A DNA stretch of 17,459 bases from Treponema sp. UBA3819 (lineage in GTDB: Bacteria; Spirochaetota; Spirochaetia; Treponematales; Treponemataceae). Of this stretch, positions 1 to 5,421 are shown one piece after another. Every line of letters starts with the position of its first letter. Positions within the stretch are counted from its first letter, which is position 1. The stretch lies in the NCBI GenBank assembly GCA_002369025.1, contig DFDV01000181.1, positions 1 to 17,459 of the forward strand, read 5' to 3'. The notes beneath the pieces are model-generated. The model made no database searches, was not told where the DNA came from, and worked only from the letters and a program-made list of their open reading frames with translations. A program made the translations under genes and the position numbers.

Positions 1-302
1 GTTTCTGCAAAGCCTTCCTTTTTTGCCGTCCACGCGTCCTCACCGGGGTAGAGGAGCATGGGAAAGTACTGTTCATCAGAAAGCAGGGCGCACAGTCTTT
101 CATTCTGTGTAAAATCAATTCCTACAATTATTTCTGAATCAATAAGGCCTGCGTGTGCGATACGCCCTGTTCCTGTACGCTGTCTCTTAGCCTCTTTTGG
201 ATGCATAAGGAAGACAAACTTCACCCCGCAGTCAAAGGGGGTGAGGTATTTACAGAAACAGTTTTGTATCGGCCGCAGGCACTTAGTGCAGATTTGACGC
301 AT
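1..302 (-). CDS. DTW-domain tRNA-uridine aminocarboxypropyltransferase, N-terminal part (runs off window)
   Basis: Only the first 100 codons are present; the frame is open to the left edge. I translated it directly from the minus strand. The protein starts MRQICTKCLRP and has four clustered cysteines (C5, C8, C15, C17: CxxCxRPxxxCxC), then LMHPKEAKRQRTGTGRIAHAG and LLYPGEDAW. This is the conserved N-terminal pattern of the DTW family (TapT/YfiP-like), which transfers an aminocarboxypropyl group from S-adenosylmethionine to a tRNA uridine (acp3U). The cysteines are probably a zinc site. The DTW tripeptide itself lies beyond the window. The start ATG overlaps the TAA of the pectate lyase gene by one base (TAATG), which suggests translational coupling. 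Family assignment is from motif recognition; the exact tRNA position modified is not deducible. Confidence 0.85.
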   Translation of the reverse strand, partial: MRQICTKCLRPIQNCFCKYLTPFDCGVKFVFLMHPKEAKRQRTGTGRIAHAGLIDSEIIVGIDFTQNERLCALLSDEQYFPMLLYPGEDAWTAKKEGFAE

Positions 303-2329
303 TAGTAGTTCAAATCGCTTGCGGTAAGTTTGGCGACACCGACGTCTGTTGGAGCAGATGCAGGATAAGAGGTCGGTGCAGTGTATGTATAAACAGGTGC
401 AGAAACAGTACCTTCACTGCCATTTGCATCATTGTTGTATTTTGCCATCCATGAACCAGAAACATTTCCATAGGCTTTCTTTGTATCAGCAAAGAAGAAT
501 CCAATAATATAAGTACCTATTGATACTGAATCTCCCGTTGTTTTTGAGAAATTAGCGAAATTGTTTCCTTCAATGTAAAGTTTACTTCCTGCACGAACAT
601 TTATACAACTTGCAGAGCTACTTTGAGAACCAGCGTCAAAATAGCAGTCATAGATATGTCCAGTTCCGTAGCGGAAGAGAGGCATACGGGCATTGATGTT
701 CTTCCAGTAATTGTGATAGAAGGTGATCCTCATATCTTCATCAGTTGCACCTGTTGTAATATTCTTGTCAGGACCATCATCACCAGATGCACAGAGACAA
801 GCTTTGTAGTGGTCATGGAAGTAGCAGTTGGAAATGGTAATCCATGTTGAGCCATTTTTGATGTCCAAAAGACCATCGTAGAAATCTTTTTTCCATTTAT
901 CAACATCATCTTTTGCATAATATGCATGGCCGGAAGAAATGGCTTTTCCATCCAAATCCTGGGGATCAAGATGAGACTGGAATTCGCAGTGGTCTACCCA
1001 AACGTGTGTTGCACTGTTCAAAGAAAGTGCATCATCTGCTCCACTTTTTACTGTTTTTCCGTCGATTACAGCTCCGTCCCAACTGATGACTTCGCCAAAA
1101 ATCATGTTGCGGATAATTACATTTTCTCCCTCAACGACGAATTCGATATTTTGTAAACGACCTTGTTTTGTGGTGTCTCCGTAAACTGTTGAGTTAGAAC
1201 CGATTGTGTATTTTTCGCTCAAAAGCGGGTTTGTATTGTCTTTTGTCGAGATTGTTCCGCTGATTGTAATGATTTTTGGCTCGTCAGATGAGAGAATGTC
1301 TTTTTTGTCAACCAATTCTGCATGACTTGCGATAGTTACCGTGTTAGCCGCGCTTGCTCCCGCACCACCAGTGATTGTGTATGCGTCGCCTGAGTCAGTC
1401 GTAACACTTGCGTATCCCACCAATCCGCTTGGGGCGGTGTAGTTTTCTGGAATGAAGTGGGCGAAAATGTATGTCGCTGATGAAACGGTAATCGTGTGAG
1501 GATTTTCTGTTGAGCCGTCAGACCAGCACTCGAATTTCCAGCCAGCATTTGAACTTGCTGTAAGCCTGACTTCCGAATTTTCAGCGACAGTCGATGCTTC
1601 TACAGAACTCGTGACCGAACCCGCCCTTGTATTTTCTGAAGCATAAGAAAGACTTACATATTTTGTTGTATCTGTTCCATAATCGATTCCCTTGCCAACA
1701 ACGATGAGATAGTCAACGTAGTTAAGGTAACAGTAATTTCCAGCATCAGTATCATTTTTTTTAGAATTAATTGTTATGCTAGTCCCGCCTTCTGCCGTAT
1801 AGTTTCCGTCTGGCGCGCCTGTAAGGATAATGGAGTTTGAACCGGCTTTCAGCGAAATATTTTTAAGATAGACAGTGTCTTTCCAGTTCGCCGATCTACA
1901 GTTGTCTTTCTTTACTTTTACATCTGTCATCATCGCAAGGGGGCTGTCAGCGTTGATAACCTTTCCGTTCACAGAAACCAATGCCGCACGAACACGAGAG
2001 ACTTCCGTACACAAATAGTGAATCGCAATTTTTGCATCAGTTATGGCTTCTGCTGCAAAAACGGTATAAACTATGCTTCCTTTTTCGCTTGTTCCGCCAT
2101 CATAATAGCCGCTTCCTGTAAAGCCTGGAAAGTCTGTGGATTTCGTAAAGGTTGAGCTGACAAATCCCTTCCCCTCTTCCTGAATTTTCAGCGTGGTGTT
2201 ACCAGATGCATCGGTTTCGATTTGGCTTCCGTCGGGAGCTGGCGAACCGTTGTCATCATTGCTGCAGCTGATGCCCCAAAGCAATAGACTTGCTGAAAGC
2301 AGGGCAAAAAAGGTCTTTCTAAACATCAT
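302..2329 (-). CDS. Secreted pectate lyase lipoprotein (polysaccharide lyase family 1) with accessory modules
   Basis: This 675-residue protein should cleave de-esterified polygalacturonate by calcium-dependent beta-elimination. Residues 1-22 are a lipoprotein signal ending WGISC, with C22 the lipidated cysteine, so it is probably anchored outside the inner membrane. Residues about 60-212 resemble a CBM35-like carbohydrate-binding domain (GYYDGG near 75). Residues about 224-293 are an InlB-type bacterial repeat (GWKFECWSDGS, then TITV). Residues about 300-640 are the PL1 beta-helix. It shows the ADDAL segment (431-435), VWVDHCEF (443-450), DGLLD with D485 and D489 as likely calcium ligands, SNCYFHDHYKACL, and NARMPLFRYG (546-555) carrying the likely catalytic arginine R548. 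The first of two adjacent ATGs is chosen because AGGAGG at 2338-2343 is 8 bases upstream. It is followed by a coupled DTW gene. The fold assignment is firm; substrate fine detail is inferred. Confidence 0.92.
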   Translation of the reverse strand: MMFRKTFFALLSASLLLWGISCSNDDNGSPAPDGSQIETDASGNTTLKIQEEGKGFVSSTFTKSTDFPGFTGSGYYDGGTSEKGSIVYTVFAAEAITDAKIAIHYLCTEVSRVRAALVSVNGKVINADSPLAMMTDVKVKKDNCRSANWKDTVYLKNISLKAGSNSIILTGAPDGNYTAEGGTSITINSKKNDTDAGNYCYLNYVDYLIVVGKGIDYGTDTTKYVSLSYASENTRAGSVTSSVEASTVAENSEVRLTASSNAGWKFECWSDGSTENPHTITVSSATYIFAHFIPENYTAPSGLVGYASVTTDSGDAYTITGGAGASAANTVTIASHAELVDKKDILSSDEPKIITISGTISTKDNTNPLLSEKYTIGSNSTVYGDTTKQGRLQNIEFVVEGENVIIRNMIFGEVISWDGAVIDGKTVKSGADDALSLNSATHVWVDHCEFQSHLDPQDLDGKAISSGHAYYAKDDVDKWKKDFYDGLLDIKNGSTWITISNCYFHDHYKACLCASGDDGPDKNITTGATDEDMRITFYHNYWKNINARMPLFRYGTGHIYDCYFDAGSQSSSASCINVRAGSKLYIEGNNFANFSKTTGDSVSIGTYIIGFFFADTKKAYGNVSGSWMAKYNNDANGSEGTVSAPVYTYTAPTSYPASAPTDVGVAKLTASDLNY

Positions 2330-2433
2330 GGAAAAATCCTCCTCATTTTTGTGAATTTTACAACAGAATTGAGATTTTTGCTATAAAAAGACAGACAAAA
2401 AAGAAAAATTGTACTTAGTGCGAAGGATAAATA

Positions 2434-2460
2434 ATTATAGAAACGGACTAGAAGGTTCAA
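2434..2460 (-). promoter_or_regulatory. Candidate sigma-70 promoter of the pectate lyase gene
   Basis: On the minus strand TTGAAC (2455-2460) and a perfect TATAAT (2434-2439) are separated by 15 bases, slightly short. Transcription would start near 2427, giving a leader of about 97 bases. Support comes from the second lipoprotein promoter at 5114-5141, which shares 15 of 16 bases from the -10 into the leader (ATAATTATTTATCCTT here). Confidence 0.45.
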
Positions 2461-2480
2461 TTTCAAGTTTTGGCAAAAAA

Positions 2481-2598
2481 GTCATTCTGAGGAATGAAGT
2501 TCCGAAGAATCCCGCCATTTTAGGGTATGCAAGATAGATTCTTCACGCTTTCAGCGTTCAGAATGACCTTGACACTTTCAGCATTCAGAATGACCTTG
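2481..2598. repeat. Intergenic palindromic repeat made of GTCATTCTGA mini-hairpin units
   Basis: Unit A (plus, 2481-2511) reads GTCATTCTGA, then GGAATGAAGTTCC, then GAAGAATC. Unit B (minus, 2537-2567) has the same 10-base head and 8-base tail, with ACGCTGAAAGCGT between them. A and B form a large inverted repeat around a 25-base centre (2512-2536). Unit C (minus, 2572-2594) repeats the head and middle without the tail. Segments 2549-2571 and 2576-2598 are 23-base direct repeats with one mismatch. Each middle folds as five pairs around GAA although the stem sequences differ. The element fills most of the gene-free stretch between the pectate lyase promoter and the toxin-antitoxin promoter. It looks like an interspersed intergenic repeat rather than a terminator, since no T run follows. 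Confidence 0.75.
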
Positions 2599-2651
2599 TT
2601 TACGCTAAAAACATGAAACTCGACATTTGAACTAGAAAATTGCTTGAATCG

Positions 2652-2660
2652 TGGTATACT
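2652..2660 (+). promoter_or_regulatory. Extended -10 promoter of the toxin-antitoxin operon
   Basis: TGGTATACT is an extended -10 (TGn plus TATACT, five of six to consensus). No good -35 stands at 16-18 bases, which extended -10 promoters tolerate. Transcription would start near 2667, leaving a leader of only about 13 bases that begins at the ribosome binding site AGGAGG (2667-2672). Confidence 0.5.
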
Positions 2661-2679
2661 GTACGCAGGAGGTAAAAAT

Positions 2680-2904
2680 ATGCCTTACGCTGTTTTGGAA
2701 CAAAAACTTCGCATGGTGAGCGAACAGGATTTTGATTTTGTTTCTCGTTTTTTGGATATGGTATTGGCTAACAGCCGGAATCGTGAAAGAGAACAGGCAA
2801 ATGCACAATATCTTTCAATGTTGGAAAAAAGCTTTGAACAACTGGAAAAAGGTGATGTTGTCGTAAAAACAATGGATGAATTGCGAGCAATGGAGAACGA
2901 TTAA
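2680..2904 (+). CDS. Antitoxin of a YoeB/Txe-type toxin-antitoxin pair
   Basis: This is a 74-residue acidic protein beginning MPYAVLEQKL. It should bind and neutralise the toxin encoded next and repress their shared promoter. An upstream in-frame ATG at 2644 would add 12 residues. I reject it because AGGAGG (2667-2672) is 7 bases before 2680 and the likely transcription start lies downstream of 2644. The middle is helical and charged (SRNREREQANAQYLSMLEKS, residues about 36-55). The C-terminus KGDVVVKTMDELRAMEND resembles the toxin-wrapping tail of RelB- and Phd-like antitoxins. I see no clear Phd/YefM N-terminal domain, so the antitoxin family is left open. The identification rests mainly on size, position and the one-base TAATG overlap with an unmistakable toxin. 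Confidence 0.8.
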   Translation: MPYAVLEQKLRMVSEQDFDFVSRFLDMVLANSRNREREQANAQYLSMLEKSFEQLEKGDVVVKTMDELRAMEND

Positions 2905-3167
2905 TGAATGACTTTACATTTACAAAAGATGCGTTCTCTCAATATATGTATTGGCAGTCACAGAATAAAAAAACTCTCAAAAAAATAAACGACCTTCTTG
3001 AAGACATTCGCCGAAATGGTGCTCTGCAGGGAATCGGAAAACCAGAATCGCTTAAAAATCATCCAGGGTATTCTCGCAGAATTGATAATGAAAATAGACT
3101 TGTTTATTTGATTGACGAGTTACAGAATATCAAAATTATTTCATGTAAGGGGCATTACGACAACTAA
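2904..3167 (+). CDS. yoeB: Type II toxin, YoeB/Txe family ribosome-dependent mRNA endonuclease
   Basis: This 87-residue protein matches the YoeB family along its whole length: YWQSQNKKTLKKINDLLEDI (16-35), GIGKPESLK (43-51), YSRRID, RLVYLID and the C-terminal GHY. The residues known to matter in E. coli YoeB have counterparts at E48, R65, H84 and Y85, so the toxin looks catalytically intact. Family members bind the ribosomal A site and cut mRNA when freed from antitoxin. The family tryptophan before the SRRI motif is replaced (HPGYSRRI), and the C-terminus has two extra residues (DN). The start overlaps the antitoxin stop as TAATG, so translation is coupled. No tract, frameshift or truncation is visible. 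Confidence 0.93.
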   Translation: MNDFTFTKDAFSQYMYWQSQNKKTLKKINDLLEDIRRNGALQGIGKPESLKNHPGYSRRIDNENRLVYLIDELQNIKIISCKGHYDN

Positions 3168-3206
3168 AACCCGCCGCAAGCAAAATACATTTCACAAGGG
3201 CGGGTT
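3168..3206 (-). terminator. Hairpin between convergent toxin and lipoprotein genes
   Basis: AACCCGCC (3168-3175) and GGCGGGTT (3199-3206) form an 8-base-pair stem with a 23-base loop directly after the toxin stop codon. Read on the minus strand the stem is followed by TTTTAG, so it best fits termination of the lipoprotein transcript. The plus-strand side has no T run. The long loop lowers confidence. Confidence 0.45.
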
Positions 3207-3225
3207 AGGGGCTTACAGGCGGGGA

Positions 3226-5070
3226 TTAGTTTGTGCCCTGTTCAACGTATCCGCCCTCCGATGAACTGTCATTTGATGCAGATGTATTAGACGAGTCTCC
3301 TGCATTGTTATCATCCCCAGAAGAAGACTGGCTGCTATTTGAAGAAGAATTTGTTGATGATGACTCTTCACCTGATTCTTCGTCATCTTCGCTTCCGAGC
3401 CATGATAGATGGAAATGAAAGCCACCGGGTACGGTAATTTTTACAGATTCATCCGAGGGAATTAAACCTGTTTCTTTATCAAAAGTGGCTGGTGATGGTT
3501 TTGACACAGAGATATTAGGGCTCTTTGCACCTAGGCTTTTGATTGAAAGTACATAGTCACCTACGGACTGTGCATTTCGTCCATAGAACGCGCCGTCACC
3601 ACGTGCTTCAAATTGCCAGGCATTGTGTGATCCGTTGTCCTTTAACTTATGAGCCATATTAAAGAAACTTCCGCCATCACATTTAATCTCATATCCCCAT
3701 TCTTCCTTTGCATTGTTAGGCTTATCGATTTTTGAATAATAGCTCAGAACTTTACCGTTAGGTAACTGGGTATAATAGTAATGGTAAATTTTTTCTATTA
3801 GAGAATCATCGTTGTAATCAATTGATTCGCTTCCTTCACCTGCATTCAGGTCACCGTAACGGTTATATGCACAGTCATAATAGAGTGTTTTATTGCCATC
3901 GGCAGGATAGTCTCTCAGTATAAGCCTCTCTGGATCTTTCAGGCGGAGATCACTGACACTAAGGTTATTCCATATTTCAAGTTTTATTTCCGCATCAGTT
4001 TTTCCAGAGTTGCTAGCTCGCAGTTCTTCAAGTTTTGCCTTGCTGATAACGTAATTAGAATTCCATTGCCATTTCCATTGAAGAATTTTCTTTCCGTCTT
4101 TGTCTAGGAAAATATAGGTATCTTCCAGTTTACCGCTATCATTCTTATCATTTACGCTGTACGTAGTAAGCAGGTAGAGGACAAGATACTCTCTGAACTG
4201 GGTGAACTGTTCAACCTTTGCAAACATCACTTCATCGTTTTGGTAGCGGTCGGTGGATTCCCATTCTTCTTTGACAGAGGCCCTTGCGGCTCTTGCTGTG
4301 CTTTCTTCCGTAAAGAATGTATTCTTAATCACTTCGTATTCATTTTCCGTATCGTCATCCGTGTACTTGACGATTGTTCCAAGTTCATAAGAAGCGGCAT
4401 TACTTGCGTCAAAATTTGCGGTTTGTTCTGTCTCTGGGTCAGTTGTCGGCTCTGTTGCAGGTTCTTCTGCAGGATTGTCTGTCGGTGTGGGCTCATCTGT
4501 GGGCGTTTCCTCCGCAGGGGTCGGTGCAACAGGGTCTTCCGTTGTTTCGTCAGTTTTATCCTCAGTCTTTGCCTCTGTGGCTTCCTTCACTTCTGGAATG
4601 GTTGCCGTAAATTTGCTGGTAGTGGCGGTAAGGTCAAAAGAAACGCTTTCCGCATTCACCAGTTGCCCCTTGCTGTTTGCGGTCTGTGTGACTGTCAGGG
4701 AAAGTTTTACTTCTGCCTTAGCGAGTTGGGAAATATCTCCCTTGTAGGTGCCGGAATATTTCGCGCTTGTCTTGTCTTTTTCGGTAAATGTCCAAGTGCC
4801 GCTTTTGGTCTCGTCCACCGTTGCTGTATCAGCGGCGCGAACAAGGGATGCGCTTTGTGCGGATGTCTCTGTAAAGGCATAGGTGCCACCAGAAGTGGAA
4901 AGGGAAGCGGTTTTCTGGCCGCTGTCATTGGTTGTTGCAGACTGTACTGCCCCGGATGTGCTTGTAGGCGTGATGACCGGTGGGGTATCACCGTCGTCAT
5001 TAGAACAGCCTGTTGCAAGCAGAGAGAATGTCAGCAGAATGCTTGTCGTCAATAAACAGAGTCTTTTCAT
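3226..5070 (-). CDS. Lipoprotein of unknown function with acidic Thr/Pro linker and Ser/Asn tail
   Basis: I do not recognise a family in this 614-residue protein. Residues 1-22 form a lipoprotein signal with LLATGC (C22 lipidated), followed by SNDDGD, as in other lipoproteins of this window. Residues about 55-160 are beta-rich and Thr/Ser-rich and may be an Ig-like domain. Residues about 161-216 are a Glu/Thr/Pro linker (TPTDEPTPTDNP). Residues about 225-555 form a larger mixed domain rich in Tyr and Trp (QWKWQWNSNY at 331-340, YHYYYTQLPNG at 429-439). Residues 560-607 are an almost pure Ser/Asn/Asp/Glu tail. Linker and tail suggest surface exposure. A run of five Gs (minus strand) about 6 bases upstream is a poor ribosome binding site. 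The promoter contains a C10 tract, so expression is probably switched on and off. Confidence 0.85.
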   Translation of the reverse strand: MKRLCLLTTSILLTFSLLATGCSNDDGDTPPVITPTSTSGAVQSATTNDSGQKTASLSTSGGTYAFTETSAQSASLVRAADTATVDETKSGTWTFTEKDKTSAKYSGTYKGDISQLAKAEVKLSLTVTQTANSKGQLVNAESVSFDLTATTSKFTATIPEVKEATEAKTEDKTDETTEDPVAPTPAEETPTDEPTPTDNPAEEPATEPTTDPETEQTANFDASNAASYELGTIVKYTDDDTENEYEVIKNTFFTEESTARAARASVKEEWESTDRYQNDEVMFAKVEQFTQFREYLVLYLLTTYSVNDKNDSGKLEDTYIFLDKDGKKILQWKWQWNSNYVISKAKLEELRASNSGKTDAEIKLEIWNNLSVSDLRLKDPERLILRDYPADGNKTLYYDCAYNRYGDLNAGEGSESIDYNDDSLIEKIYHYYYTQLPNGKVLSYYSKIDKPNNAKEEWGYEIKCDGGSFFNMAHKLKDNGSHNAWQFEARGDGAFYGRNAQSVGDYVLSIKSLGAKSPNISVSKPSPATFDKETGLIPSDESVKITVPGGFHFHLSWLGSEDDEESGEESSSTNSSSNSSQSSSGDDNNAGDSSNTSASNDSSSEGGYVEQGTN

Positions 5071-5113
5071 AAGAAACCCCCAAAAAAGTAATATCCATCC
5101 AAAAGGACAAATA

Positions 5114-5141
5114 ATTATGAGGGGGGGGGGTGTTTTGTCAA
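5114..5141 (-). promoter_or_regulatory. Promoter with a homopolymeric C tract as spacer; candidate phase-variable promoter
   Basis: On the minus strand there is a perfect -35 TTGACA (5136-5141), a spacer of AAACA + C10 + T (5120-5135, 16 bases) and a -10 CATAAT (5114-5119, five of six). Transcription would start near 5107, about 37 bases before the lipoprotein ATG. Slipped-strand mispairing in the tract would change the spacer one base at a time (C9 = 15, C10 = 16, C11 = 17, C12 = 18). Promoter strength should be best near 17. Confidence 0.75.
5121..5130. repeat. Ten-base homopolymeric G tract (C tract on the minus strand)
   Basis: A run of exactly ten Gs on the plus strand, flanked by A and T. 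It lies between the -35 and -10 hexamers of the minus-strand lipoprotein promoter. Runs of this kind are hypermutable in length, so the number of Gs in a consensus assembly may itself be an average. Confidence 0.95.
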
Positions 5142-5167
5142 TATTTAAATTTCAAATGTTGTGATTT

Positions 5168-5260
5168 TTACACAATTGTTCCCTTTGTGCTGGGAACTTC
5201 TCCCTTGCGCCGAGGATCGATTTTCACTGCGGAACGGATTGCACGGGCAGCGGCCTTAAA
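5168..5260 (-). pseudogene. Remnant of the 3' end of a hisB gene
   Basis: Read on the minus strand this stretch encodes FKAAARAIRSAV, then KIDPRRKGEVPSTKGTIV and a stop. It is nearly identical to the last 31 residues of the intact HisB encoded at 8377-8994, with four substitutions counting one at its upstream edge. By hand alignment 76 of 93 bases match. Similarity ends abruptly at about 5260 upstream and at the stop codon downstream. It has no start codon or dehydratase core, so it is a dead fragment. The differences, partly silent, suggest either an old duplication or a copy from another strain. Confidence 0.85.
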
Positions 5261-5421
5261 GATGTTCGTATAGAGTCTATTTTTCCTTTAAGCCCCTAAA
5301 ACCCCAAAAATTTCAAAAAATTCAAAAAATTCAATAAATCCCCCTCAGAACACTTTTTTTCTGTCAAAACCTCCTTTACAATGGATGTATCAGTATTTTC
5401 ATCATTTTTTGGAGGATGAGT
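5261..5421 (+). promoter_or_regulatory. Leader region of the leucine-rich-repeat lipoprotein gene, with A-rich repeats and a weak -10
   Basis: The gene-free stretch between the hisB remnant and the next gene holds short A-rich direct repeats (TTCAAAAAA at 5312-5320 and 5321-5329, a degenerate third copy to 5338). It also holds a T7 run (5354-5360) and a possible -10 TACAAT (5377-5382) without a convincing -35. A start near 5389 would give a leader of about 30 bases. The A tracts could act as bent DNA or an UP-like element. The promoter assignment is tentative. Confidence 0.35.

Noticed and set aside
2549..2598. Possible small CRISPR-like array (23-base repeats)
   Set aside because: Only two copies with a 4-base gap, internally palindromic, and no cas genes nearby.
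4240..5055. Long plus-strand open frame (271 codons), rich in Cys and Phe, antisense to the 614-residue lipoprotein
   Set aside because: It is the mirror of a Glu/Thr/Pro/Ser-rich gene, has no ribosome binding site and its composition is implausible for a protein.
5312..5338. Tandem TTCAAAAAA copies as a phase-variable repeat array
   Set aside because: Only two exact copies plus a degenerate one; too few and imperfect for repeat-number switching, better read as A-rich DNA.
5416..5421. Start codon at 5416 for the leucine-rich-repeat lipoprotein
   Set aside because: It overlaps the ribosome binding site GGAGG; the next in-frame ATG at 5422 has correct spacing and begins a standard MKK signal peptide.
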